This document shows, piece after piece, positions 33,445-41,763 of a stretch of 45,690 nucleotides of DNA. The first letter of the stretch is position 1. The number at the start of each line of letters is the position of its first letter. The position numbers and the translations under genes are program-made. Below the pieces are notes generated by a model, which made no database searches, was not told the DNA's origin, and saw nothing but the letters and a program-made list of their open reading frames with translations. Source of the DNA: Polyangiaceae bacterium (lineage in GTDB: Bacteria; Myxococcota_A; Polyangia; Polyangiales; Polyangiaceae); assembly GCA_016933275.1 (NCBI GenBank), contig JAFGBI010000314.1:1-45690 (forward strand), in the 5' to 3' direction.

Positions 33445-34434
33445 GTGGCGTTCGAGCAGATCCTGGGCCAAGATTCGGCGATACAAACGCTGCGCCACGC
33501 GCTCGACACGGGGCGTGTGCATCACGCCTACCGATTCGAGGGCCCGGATGGGGTGGGCAAGGAGCTGGTGGCATTCGAGCTCGCCAAGGAGCTGGTTTGC
33601 GGGAACGATGGGACGCCGAGCTGCGCGGTGAACCGCCACCGCGTCGAGACGTTGTCCGACACGCCGCCGCACGTGCCCCTGCACCCGGACGTGGTCCTCG
33701 TCGAGCGCGGACTCTATGGCAAGCTCCTCGACGCGGCCGAGGCCACCGGTATCAGCATCGAACAGATCCGACGCGTGGTGCTGGGTCGCACGGGTTTCCT
33801 GCCGCACGAGGGCAAGGCGCTCGTGTTCATCGTGCGGGACGCGGACGAGCTCACTGGGTCGGCCGCGAATGCCCTCCTGAAGACGCTCGAGGAGCCGCAC
33901 GATCGGACGCACTTCATCCTGCTCACCAGCCGCCCCAAGCGGCTGCTTCCCACGGTGCTCTCGCGTTCCCTCGCCGTGCGGTTCGCGCCGCTCCGAGACG
34001 CGGTCGTCGCGGAGATCTTGGCGCGACACGGAGCCCCCCCGGAGCTCGCTGCGCTCGGAGAAGGGAGCGCATCGCGGGCGCTCAGGCTCGCGGACGCCGA
34101 CCTCGTGGGCGCGCGCGATGCGTTTCTCCGCGCCGCGTTCCACGCCATCGAAGCGCCGGATCTCGCGCCGGCGATCGCGCTCGCCGAGTCGCGCCCGGAC
34201 GCGCGCGACGCCCTGCGCGACCAGCTCGAGGCCTTGTCCGCGCACTTCGTGGGGGAGGCCCGCGCCGCGCTGCAGGTGGACACCGCAGCCGAGCCCGGCA
34301 CCCGTGACGAGGGACGGGCGCTGACCGCAGCACGCCGCCACGAGGCCGTGCTCCTGACGATGCGCGAGCTCGAACGAAACGGCCAACCCGCGCTGGTGCT
34401 CGAGGGAATGATGATGCGGCTTCGGGCAGCCTAG
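33445..34434 (+). CDS. holB: DNA polymerase III delta' subunit
   Basis: A 329-residue clamp-loader subunit. It begins 'FEQILGQDSAIQTLRHAL', and the Walker A-like loop EGPDGVGKE spans residues 32-40. 'GKALVFIVRDADELTGSAAN' and 'ALLKTLEEP' follow, then 'FILLTSRPKRLLPTVLSRS', the delta' sensor region with Ser in place of the common Cys of the SRC motif. The C-terminal helical domain is divergent. The GTG start at 33445 is 51 bp after the peptidase stop. In a delta' the Walker site need not hydrolyse ATP. Its stop codon is part of a palindromic repeat at 34431. It ends convergent with thiE. Confidence 0.85.
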   Translation: MAFEQILGQDSAIQTLRHALDTGRVHHAYRFEGPDGVGKELVAFELAKELVCGNDGTPSCAVNRHRVETLSDTPPHVPLHPDVVLVERGLYGKLLDAAEATGISIEQIRRVVLGRTGFLPHEGKALVFIVRDADELTGSAANALLKTLEEPHDRTHFILLTSRPKRLLPTVLSRSLAVRFAPLRDAVVAEILARHGAPPELAALGEGSASRALRLADADLVGARDAFLRAAFHAIEAPDLAPAIALAESRPDARDALRDQLEALSAHFVGEARAALQVDTAAEPGTRDEGRALTAARRHEAVLLTMRELERNGQPALVLEGMMMRLRAA

Positions 34435-34463
34435 AGCACCGATCAGGTTGATTGCTGCTCTAG
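34431..34463 (+). repeat. REP-like palindromic repeat, copy 2 (holB/thiE junction)
   Basis: Perfect 8-bp arms CTAGAGCA (34431-34438) and TGCTCTAG (34456-34463) flank a 17-nt loop. The left arm includes the holB stop codon. A close copy with imperfect arms is at 23102. With no U-run, a role as a REP/transcript-end structure is more likely than an intrinsic terminator. Confidence 0.65.
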
Positions 34464-34480
34464 AACGCGCTGAAAGATGG

Positions 34481-35125
34481 CTAACGCGACAGGATGTGGT
34501 GAAGCTCGAGCGCCCGTCGCGTGATCGATGCCGGTTCCGGTCCCGCGTCCACCAGCTCCGCAATCACGGCCGCGAGCGGGGCGTGGCTGACGACGGTGAC
34601 CGCACGCTCCAAGTCGATGCCGCCGATCGCCACCAGCGGGCAGACCGCGGCACGCGCGAGCTCGGAGGCCTGTCGAAGTCCCTCGACCCCCACGGTCGGG
34701 TCCGGCTTTGCCTTGGAACGCGTGCCGAAGATGGGCCCGTACGCGACGTACGCGGGCCGCTCGGCGAGGGCCTGGCCGAGCTCACGGAGGTTGTGGGTCG
34801 AGGTGCCGATCCTCAGGCTCGGCGCGAACCTTCGCACCTCGGCGACCGACAGATCCTCCTGGCCAACGTGCACCCCGTCTGCCCCCCCGAGGACGGCGAG
34901 GTCCGGACGATCGTTGGCGAAGAGCAGGGTCCCTGCCGCACGACACCGGGGCGCCAGCGCGCGCAGGAGCTCAAGCACCACCCGAGCCCCCTGGGACTTG
35001 GCGCGCAGTTGGAGCAGGGGCGGCCGTGCCGCGAGGACCGCGTCGGCGAACCCTAGGACGGGAATACGACACGCGGCGAGGGCGTCGAGATCGACGAGCG
35101 GGTACAGCCCGCGAAGCTCGGTCAT
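34481..35125 (-). CDS. thiE: Thiamine-phosphate synthase
   Basis: A 214-residue TIM-barrel enzyme that joins HMP-PP and HET-P into thiamine phosphate. Visible family motifs are 'LRGLYPLVD' at the N-terminus, 'LLQLRAKSQG' (phosphate/HMP site), 'LLFANDRPDLAVLGGADGVH', 'VGQEDL', 'RIGTSTHNLREL', 'AYVAYGPIFGTRSK' and 'LVAIGGIDLER'. The start at 35125 begins right at the conserved N-terminus; an ATG at 35155 would add ten residues. No other thiamine gene is nearby, and no TPP riboswitch was recognised upstream. It is divergent from the secreted-protein gene at 35193. Confidence 0.9.
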   Translation of the reverse strand: MTELRGLYPLVDLDALAACRIPVLGFADAVLAARPPLLQLRAKSQGARVVLELLRALAPRCRAAGTLLFANDRPDLAVLGGADGVHVGQEDLSVAEVRRFAPSLRIGTSTHNLRELGQALAERPAYVAYGPIFGTRSKAKPDPTVGVEGLRQASELARAAVCPLVAIGGIDLERAVTVVSHAPLAAVIAELVDAGPEPASITRRALELHHILSR

Positions 35126-35192
35126 TCGGGGTTTCTGCCGGATCGGTGGGGCCATTTCGCCCGATGAGGAGCCCTGTGATATCCCTTCTCCG

Positions 35193-36368
35193 ATGCCGAT
35201 GGTAGCGCATGCATACCCCCGTTCCCTGGTCGTGGTGGCGCTGATCGCCCTGGGGACGCTGGGCTCGGTCTCAAGTTTGGCCGAGGAGCCAACTCCACGT
35301 GGGTCCCCTCCCTCCGACTCCGCGACGACCTCTGCCGCAGCCTCTCCACTCCGCCTCGCGGTGACCCACCGAGGCCCCACCATGCCGTGGCGGCTGAGCG
35401 TGAAGAACGCGAGTTCTGAGCCCTTGCTCGTCGTCGCGGACCCTCGCTTGCTCTGGTTCGAGGTGAAGGTACCCGGCAAGCAGAAGGCCACGATCTGTCG
35501 GCTCCCCGGTGAGGTCTTCCCGAAGCACCCCGATCCAGCGACCGAACTCGTCCTCCGGCCCGGGGAGAGCGTCACGCACCGCTTCGATCCGCGACTCTAT
35601 TGCTTCGGCGAATCGGGGCAGACGGAGCTGGTCCCGGGGTCGCAGGTCTCGCCGCGCTTTGGCTGGCCCGAAGAGCGCCGGACGAAGTGGGTGAACGGCA
35701 AACGGGCCGAGGAGGTCGTCGATCGTCCCCCACACGTCGCTCGCGGGATCGACGACGCGACGGTCAGCGCCCTCGCCAGAAACCAGAGGCGACCAGCGCC
35801 ACCGGCGAACGCGCTACCTGCGGTCAAGGTCGTGAGCGGAGATGGCTTCGCGCTGGGTTCCGAGTACGCGCCCTGGTCGCGAGCGCGCCTGCCGTCGGCG
35901 GCCAGGACCGAGGGACCGCTGCGGCTCACCTTGAAGCAGGGATCGGACGCCGAGGCGGAACGTACGGCTACCGTGCAGCTTGAGCTACGCAACCGGGGGG
36001 CGGAACCGCGCTTCGTCTATTTTCGTCGCGAGCTCGTGAGCTTCGAGGTCGTGGGGCCATCAGGCCTTTCCGATTGCGGCGCCGAGCCCGACCATCGCTC
36101 ACCCGACCGCCATGCCTTCCAGCGGCTCGCCCCGGGCCAGAGCGTCACGGTGTATCAGCGCCTCGTGGAGGCTTGTCCGCGCGGAACCTTTGCCACCCCA
36201 GGGCTCTACCTGGTCCACGCCCGGTACGAGTCGGTCCACGACGGAGCCGAGTTCGAGCTCGACGCCTTCGTCGGCCGCGTGTCCACCGAGCAGCCAGTGG
36301 GGGTACGGATCCGCAAGGGGGACCGGCCTCCACCGCGGCGCATGGAACACGTCAGGCCGGAACGGTGA
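35193..36368 (+). CDS. Secreted protein with two internally repeated Ig-like domains
   Basis: A 391-residue protein with a signal peptide ('SLVVVALIALGTLGSVSSLA', cleavage near 31). Two similar beta-rich domains follow. The first (about 53-165) contains 'PLRLAVTHRG', 'LLWFEVKVPG', 'LVLRPGESVTHRFDPRLYCF'. The second (about 247-372) contains 'PLRLTLKQGS', 'LVSFEVVGPS', 'RLAPGQSVTVYQRLVEACPR'. The order of elements is the same, which points to an ancient internal duplication. No catalytic motif is visible. The open frame upstream to 34521 is antisense to thiE and not part of the gene. It likely acts as a periplasmic or surface binding protein; function is unknown. Confidence 0.75.
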   Translation: MPMVAHAYPRSLVVVALIALGTLGSVSSLAEEPTPRGSPPSDSATTSAAASPLRLAVTHRGPTMPWRLSVKNASSEPLLVVADPRLLWFEVKVPGKQKATICRLPGEVFPKHPDPATELVLRPGESVTHRFDPRLYCFGESGQTELVPGSQVSPRFGWPEERRTKWVNGKRAEEVVDRPPHVARGIDDATVSALARNQRRPAPPANALPAVKVVSGDGFALGSEYAPWSRARLPSAARTEGPLRLTLKQGSDAEAERTATVQLELRNRGAEPRFVYFRRELVSFEVVGPSGLSDCGAEPDHRSPDRHAFQRLAPGQSVTVYQRLVEACPRGTFATPGLYLVHARYESVHDGAEFELDAFVGRVSTEQPVGVRIRKGDRPPPRRMEHVRPER

Positions 36369-36384
36369 GCGTCGGATCATTGGC

Positions 36385-37911
36385 TCACGGCGTCCCCGCG
36401 CCCTCCGTGACGCGAGCCTCGAAGCGGCCGCGGAGCTGCCAGGCCCCCACGCCGACGGCGATCAGAGCGGCAACGACCCCCACCAGGAGGAGCCACGAGC
36501 GCAAGCCAAGACGGGGCGAGGGAACCGAGCCGGCGGGAGCAGCGACCATCCGTGCGGTGACGAAGGCGCCAAGCTCGTCGGCCATCGCCTCGGCCGTCGG
36601 ATAGCGTTCGTCCGGGTCTCGGGCGAGCGCTCGCTCGATGATCGCCCCGAGCGCAGCCGGGCAGCGCGGCTCGCAACGCTCCGGGGCCGGGATGGCCCCC
36701 CCGAGGACCGCGCGCACGATGTCGCCACCGTCGGCATCGTCGAATGGGGGCTCGCCGACCACCAGCTCGTACAGGATCGCGCCGAGGGAGTAGACATCCG
36801 AGCGTTCATCGATGAGCTCGACCTCGCCCGACACCGCCTCCGGCGGCAAGTACTGCAGGCTCTGCAGCACCGCTTGCGGGTCGGCCCGCGGCGCTGACCC
36901 CCGGCGGAGCGCAGCCAGGGCGGCGGCGAGCGCGGGACCCTGAGCGTCCAGTTCGCCGTGACGCCTAGCGAAACCCCAGTCGCCGACCACGGCCTCTCCG
37001 TGGTTGCCGAGGACGATGGCCGCCGTACCGAGGCGGCGGTGCACGACCCCCCGGGAGTGGGCGTGAGCCACCGCGCTGCACGCGGTGAGGAATTGCGGGA
37101 GGAGCGCGAGTCGCTCGGGGAAGTCACGCCCCTGCAGCAGGTCAGCCAAGGACACGCCCTGACCGAGGGGCGTCGTGAAGAACAGGGCGCCATCGTGGCG
37201 ACGCCCGAGCTCGTACACGGGCACGATCCCCGGATGGGCGAGCTGTCCCAGAATGCGCGCCTCGCACACGAAGCGCAGCTCGGCGGGCGGAGTCATCGCC
37301 CCATCCTTGTCTTCGGGGCGCGTTGGTTGGGGAGCGACATCAAACCTTCTCACCGCGACCTTGCGCATGAGGTGCCGATCGAAGGCCGCGCGCAGCCGGC
37401 CGGGTGCTCCTTCACCGCCGTCATGCTCCCAGTCGTAGCGACCCGCTTGCTCGAGGGTGAGCATGCGGTCGTCCGGCGGCGCGAAATGTGTCTTCAGGGT
37501 CGGCGCCTCGCCAGGGGGAAACCCGCTCGAGAATCGGGGCGGCGAGGTGACCGAGCGTTCCCGCGGCACGAGGGGCGGCGCGATGGAGACGCCCGCCACC
37601 GCCTCGCGCGCCCGTGGCTGGTCCGCTCCCGTGCCGGACGGACGCGACGAGCGTCCGGGCCGGGACCGCGACGGTTCCTCGGGCAGGTCCAGGTGTGGGA
37701 GGGTGAGCTGCGCGCGCGGGACGGTGGACGGCGAGGTGGAGCCACGACCCGCGCTGAAGGAAAACTCCAGAGCCGAATCCCTCGCCGCCCACGATGGATT
37801 CGCGGCGACCGTGGCGGGTTCGTCAGCCGTTGACGGCATTCGTTCAGGAGGAGCCCTAGACCCTCCAGCGACCGCCTCCGCGCCCTTCCGACTCTCGTCG
37901 TTCGTCCCCAT
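36385..37911 (-). CDS. Membrane Ser/Thr pseudokinase
   Basis: A 508-residue protein with a kinase fold but lost catalytic residues. The VAVK lysine is Arg188 (VAVRRF). HRDLKPEN reads HRRLGTAAI, so the catalytic Asp (position 293) is Arg and the Lys and Asn are gone. DFG is DWG (311-313). Structural elements remain: the alpha-C Glu217, 'YLPPEAVSG' (APE region), 'DERSDVYSLGAILYELVVGE' and the 'ALARDPDERYPTAEAM' ending. A disordered 150-residue Ser/Pro/Arg-rich N-terminus precedes it, and one transmembrane helix (about 475-495) follows. The start at 37911 follows GGAG 5 bp upstream. It probably works as a binding or allosteric scaffold. It converges with the secreted-protein gene at 36368, 16 bp away. 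Confidence 0.85.
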   Translation of the reverse strand: MGTNDESRKGAEAVAGGSRAPPERMPSTADEPATVAANPSWAARDSALEFSFSAGRGSTSPSTVPRAQLTLPHLDLPEEPSRSRPGRSSRPSGTGADQPRAREAVAGVSIAPPLVPRERSVTSPPRFSSGFPPGEAPTLKTHFAPPDDRMLTLEQAGRYDWEHDGGEGAPGRLRAAFDRHLMRKVAVRRFDVAPQPTRPEDKDGAMTPPAELRFVCEARILGQLAHPGIVPVYELGRRHDGALFFTTPLGQGVSLADLLQGRDFPERLALLPQFLTACSAVAHAHSRGVVHRRLGTAAIVLGNHGEAVVGDWGFARRHGELDAQGPALAAALAALRRGSAPRADPQAVLQSLQYLPPEAVSGEVELIDERSDVYSLGAILYELVVGEPPFDDADGGDIVRAVLGGAIPAPERCEPRCPAALGAIIERALARDPDERYPTAEAMADELGAFVTARMVAAPAGSVPSPRLGLRSWLLLVGVVAALIAVGVGAWQLRGRFEARVTEGAGTP

Positions 37912-38022
37912 GCCCGCTCCGACCCTCGACCGGCAACGCAGCATACCCCGCCCCAACCCCGCGGCAATCGCGCCAGGGAGGTCTCACCGCCGCCGCGAGT
38001 CACCCCGGCAGCACCCACCGCC

Positions 38023-38049
38023 GGGTGAGCCGGGTGAGCCGGGCGAGTC
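38023..38049. repeat. 9-bp tandem repeat, three units
   Basis: GGGTGAGCC, GGGTGAGCC, GGGCGAGTC in the 176-bp gap between pckG and the pseudokinase gene. It is followed by a 6-bp hairpin (GCTCGG/CCGAGC, 38068-38081) that could end pckG transcription but lacks a U-run. Confidence 0.6.
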
Positions 38050-38087
38050 ACGGACGGCTCGACACGAGCTCGGGGCCGAGCCCGCCT

Positions 38088-39902
38088 TCAGGAGGAGAGG
38101 CGTGCCACGAGCTTGGCGAGCTCGGCCGTGAGCTCCGGCGGGAGCCGGGCGCCGAACCGCGCGTAGTGCTCGCGGATGAGGTCGAGCTCGGCCTTCCAGG
38201 CGGCGGGATCTACCTCGAGGAGCTCCTGCATGTCGGCGTCGGTGACGTCCTCGAGCCCCGTACGATCGAGGGCGTCGAGCGTGGGCATGATACCGATGGG
38301 GGTCTCCTTGGCCTTGCCGCCACCGTCACAACGCTCGAACACCCACTTGAGGACGCGGCTGTTCTCACCGTAGCCCGGCCAAAGCCAACGTCCGTCGTCG
38401 GTCTTCCGGAACCAGTTGACGCTGAAGATCTTGGGCAACTTGCTCTGGTCCGCGCGCGCGCCGAGCGCGATCCAGTGCTTGAAATACGCACCCATGTGGT
38501 AGCCGCAAAACGGGAGCATCGCGAACGGGTCGCGGCGAACGGTCCCCGCCTTCAGATCCAGCGCGGCCGCCGTCACCTCCGAGCCGACCACGGACCCGAC
38601 GAACACCCCGTGGTTCCAGTCGAACGCCTGGTAGACGAGCGGCACCGTGGTGGGCCGGCGACCGCCGAAGAGGAAGGCGCTGATGGGAACCCCCGCCGGA
38701 TCCTCCCACTCGGGGGCTATCGCTGGGCACTGCCCCGCGGGGGCCGTGAAGCGAGCGTTCGGGTGAGCGGCTGGCTTCTGCGCGGACCCCTCTTCCCACT
38801 CCTTGCCCACCCAGTCGGTGAGCTTCCCCGGGGCGGGGTACCCGATCCCTTCCCACCACACGTCGCCATCCTCGGTCAGCGCGACGTTGGTGAAGATGGT
38901 GTTCTCCGCGATCGATCGCATCGCATTCGGATTCGACTTGTCCGACGTGAAGGGCGCCACGCCGAAGAAACCTGCCTCCGGGTTGATCGCGTAGAGCCGC
39001 CCGTCCGCCCCGAACTTCATCCAGGCGATGTCATCGCCCACCGTCTCCACCTTCCAGCCCGGGATGGTGGGGATGAGCATCGCGAGGTTGGTCTTGCCAC
39101 AGGCGCTGGGGAATGCCCCCGCGATGTACTTCTTCTTCCCGTCCGGGTTGGTGATGCCGAGAATCAGCATGTGCTCGGCAAGCCACCCCTCGTCACGGGC
39201 CATCGCCGAGGCGATGCGGAGGGCAAGGCACTTCTTCCCAAGCAGCGCGTTGCCGCCGTACCCCGAACCGTAGGACCAGATGGTCCGCTCCTCGGGGAAA
39301 TGGGAGATGTACTTTTGGTCGAGCGGGGCGCAGGGCCAGGTGCCCCCATCGGTCTCGCCGGGCGCGAGCGGCTTGCCCACCGAGTGAAGGCAGGGGATAT
39401 ACTCCCCGTCGTCGCCGAGCACAGCCAGCACCGACGTCCCCACGCGCGTCATCGTGTGCATGTTCGCCACCACGTAGGGCGAGTCGGTGATCTCGATCCC
39501 GATCTTGGCGATGGGTGACCCCACCGGGCCCATGCTGAAGGGGATCACGTACATGGTACGGCCCCGCATGCACCCGCGGTAAAGGTTGGTCATCGTCGAC
39601 TTGAGCTCGTTCGGATCGATCCAATTGTTGGTCGGACCCGCCTCATCGGCCGTTCGGGAAGCAATGAACGTTCGGTTCTCGACGCGAGCCACGTCGGAGG
39701 GATCGGAGCGAAAGAGGTGGCTGTTGGGGCGCTTGCTCGGGTTGAGGAGGGTGGCGAGCCCTTCCTTGGTCATGGCGGCGAACAGGCGGTCGTACTCCGT
39801 CGGCGAGCCGTCGCACCACTCGACCGCAGCCGGACCGCACAAGGTCTTGATCTCGTCCACCCAGGCCAAGAGTCTCTGGTGTTTCGTCGGGGCAGCGCTC
39901 AT
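38088..39902 (-). CDS. pckG: Phosphoenolpyruvate carboxykinase (GTP)
   Basis: A 604-residue GTP-dependent PEPCK converting oxaloacetate plus GTP to PEP, CO2 and GDP for gluconeogenesis. Diagnostic stretches are the P-loop with reactive cysteine (FPSACGKTN), '[20 protein letters not shown]', '[17 protein letters not shown]', the guanine-binding '[17 protein letters not shown]'-type segment (here [17 protein letters not shown]) and '[20 protein letters not shown]'. The start at 39902 ([10 protein letters not shown]) is chosen because the family N-terminus lies just behind it. The open frame upstream to 40004 has no similarity. It is divergent from a radical SAM gene. Length and motifs are normal. 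Confidence 0.96.
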   Translation of the reverse strand: MSAAPTKHQRLLAWVDEIKTLCGPAAVEWCDGSPTEYDRLFAAMTKEGLATLLNPSKRPNSHLFRSDPSDVARVENRTFIASRTADEAGPTNNWIDPNELKSTMTNLYRGCMRGRTMYVIPFSMGPVGSPIAKIGIEITDSPYVVANMHTMTRVGTSVLAVLGDDGEYIPCLHSVGKPLAPGETDGGTWPCAPLDQKYISHFPEERTIWSYGSGYGGNALLGKKCLALRIASAMARDEGWLAEHMLILGITNPDGKKKYIAGAFPSACGKTNLAMLIPTIPGWKVETVGDDIAWMKFGADGRLYAINPEAGFFGVAPFTSDKSNPNAMRSIAENTIFTNVALTEDGDVWWEGIGYPAPGKLTDWVGKEWEEGSAQKPAAHPNARFTAPAGQCPAIAPEWEDPAGVPISAFLFGGRRPTTVPLVYQAFDWNHGVFVGSVVGSEVTAAALDLKAGTVRRDPFAMLPFCGYHMGAYFKHWIALGARADQSKLPKIFSVNWFRKTDDGRWLWPGYGENSRVLKWVFERCDGGGKAKETPIGIMPTLDALDRTGLEDVTDADMQELLEVDPAAWKAELDLIREHYARFGARLPPELTAELAKLVARLSS

Positions 39903-40420
39903 CGGTTCGTGTCCTCGTGTGGGGGGTTCGGGGTGTCTGGGTTGGTGAACCAAGAAGGGGGCGTTGGCCGCGCAAGGAGGTCGAGTCGGAACCGGCGGCA
40001 TCACTCGCGGGGATCAGGCGGCGCTCCGGATGGCACGGCCACCGCCTCGCCGCCAGGCCCGCCGCGGTCGGTCGAGCGGGCCGCCGTAGCGGGTGTCGCC
40101 CCGCACGGCCGGAGCCGAATCCCGGTCACCGAGCCGACACCCCACGACGCCAGGGCGCGACCCAGGTACCTCGAACCTAGCGCCAATCGCACGACTGCAC
40201 AGGCGGGGGAAGCGGAATTCGCAACCCAAGCGGCGAAATGGCAGGACAACCACCGGGCCGAACGTCGGAGACCCGTTCGGTGCCGGACTGGAGGTTCGAG
40301 GTGAGCCAGGGGTTGTCTCGAACGCGGGCTGGGTGGCAGAGTCCGGACCGCACTCGACCGGCAGTCGCAGGGGATGGCGCCGTTCGCACAGGGCCCCCGG
40401 AGAGTGAGGAGACGTCGCCG
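39903..40420. other. 518-bp divergent intergenic region, pckG / radical SAM
   Basis: No ORF with plausible coding character was seen; the extended frame of the radical SAM gene (from 40238) is Arg/Pro/Ser-rich and lacks similarity. It should hold the promoters of both genes. A ribosome site (GAGGAG) precedes the radical SAM ATG. No small peptide gene that could be a RiPP precursor is evident. Confidence 0.45.
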
Positions 40421-41644
40421 ATGGAAAGTGAACTCAATCCCAAGGACTACTACCGGCTGCCGTGGACCCTGAACGACAACGTTCTCGGCTGGCTCGAGCC
40501 GACGAAGCGCTGCAACCTCTACTGCGAGGGGTGCTACTCGCGGAATGATCCCAAGAGCGACCGCTCGCTCGCCGAGATCCGCACGGATCTCGAGGTCTTC
40601 CAGCGGCACCGCCGCCTCGACTCGATCTCCATCGCCGGTGGAGATCCCCTCGTTCATCCCGACATCGTCGAGATCGTACGCATGATCCGGCAGGATTTCG
40701 GCTATAAGCCGATCCTCAACACGAACGGGCTCGCGCTCACCCCGCAGCTCCTGCACAAGCTCAAGGTCGCGGGTCTCTTCGGCTTCACCCTCCACGTGGA
40801 CTCGAGCCAGAGCCGCCCACATTGGAAGGGGAAGACCGAGCTTGAGCTCTGTGAGCTCCGCCTCCAATTCGCGCAGATGATCGCCGCCGAGGGTGGGCTC
40901 AGCCTCGCCTTCAATTCGACGGTGTTTCGGCACACGCTGAGCGACGTACCCAAGCTCATGGAGTGGGCCGCCAAGCACATCGACATCGTGCACAGCATGG
41001 TTTTCATCCTCTTTCGGACGTCGCGCCAGACGGAATACGACTACTTCGCAGGTGGGAAGCCGATCGACGTCGAGCAACTGGTCTACTTCGGGCAGGACAA
41101 GAACCCCGAACCGCTCACGGCCCACGACGTCGTCGCCGAGATCCGCAAGACTCACCCTCAGTACTCGCCATGTGCGTACCTCGGCGGAACCCACGATCCG
41201 GACAGCTTCAAGTGGCTCGTGTCGCTGCGGCTCGGGACGAAGCAGAAGGTCCACGGCTATCTGGGACCGCGCTACATGGAGACGGCGCAGGTGGCACACC
41301 ACCTGGTGTTCAATCGCTATTTCGCCTACACGGACCCGGGGATCCTGAGCCATGGCCGCCGATTCTCCGCGCTCCTCTCGCCGATCGACGGCGGGGCTCG
41401 ACGGACGGTCAAGAGCTACCTCGGCGCTGCGCTCAGCGACCCGCGCGAGCTCGTCCGTCCCCTTCACATCCAGTCGGTCGTCATCATCCAGCCCATAGAT
41501 TTCTTGCCGGACGGTTCGGCCAACATGTGCGACGGCTGCCCCGACATGACCGTGCACAATGGCCAGCTCGTCTGGTCCTGCCGTCTCGACGAGCGCAAGG
41601 AGCACGGCTGTTGGCTGAACGCGGCGCCACGAAGGAGCGCCTGA
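40421..41644 (+). CDS. Radical SAM protein with C-terminal Cys cluster
   Basis: A 407-residue radical SAM enzyme. The 4Fe-4S/SAM motif CNLYCEGC carries Cys31, Cys35 and Cys38. 'SISIAGGDPLVHPDIVEIV' is the GGE/GGD SAM-ribose motif, and 'KPILNTNGLALTPQLL' and 'FGFTLHVDS' continue the partial TIM barrel. The C-terminal 'MCDGCPDMTVHNGQLVWSC' with 'RLDERKEHGC' gives four more cysteines and may bind an auxiliary Fe-S cluster, as in SPASM/Twitch proteins. The ATG at 40421 has a ribosome site about 9 bp upstream. The substrate is unknown. It stands alone between pckG and the OmpA operon. Confidence 0.85.
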   Translation: MESELNPKDYYRLPWTLNDNVLGWLEPTKRCNLYCEGCYSRNDPKSDRSLAEIRTDLEVFQRHRRLDSISIAGGDPLVHPDIVEIVRMIRQDFGYKPILNTNGLALTPQLLHKLKVAGLFGFTLHVDSSQSRPHWKGKTELELCELRLQFAQMIAAEGGLSLAFNSTVFRHTLSDVPKLMEWAAKHIDIVHSMVFILFRTSRQTEYDYFAGGKPIDVEQLVYFGQDKNPEPLTAHDVVAEIRKTHPQYSPCAYLGGTHDPDSFKWLVSLRLGTKQKVHGYLGPRYMETAQVAHHLVFNRYFAYTDPGILSHGRRFSALLSPIDGGARRTVKSYLGAALSDPRELVRPLHIQSVVIIQPIDFLPDGSANMCDGCPDMTVHNGQLVWSCRLDERKEHGCWLNAAPRRSA

Positions 41645-41763
41645 GCCCCCGTCTGTCCCGCCGGGCTCGCCTCGACAGGTCCCCTCGCCCATCACCCGCG
41701 GCTGGTCTCCGCTGTTGACTCCGACCTGATCCGTGAGAGATTGGCGCGAGTTCTGGAGAGAGC

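Noticed and set aside
34431..34463. Intrinsic terminator after holB
   Set aside because: The stem is only 8 bp with a 17-nt loop and no U-run, and the same sequence recurs at 23102, so a dispersed repeat is the better call.
40238..40420. Extension of the radical SAM protein to an upstream ATG
   Set aside because: The extra 61 residues are Arg/Ser/Pro-rich and unlike the family N-terminus; a ribosome site precedes the ATG at 40421.
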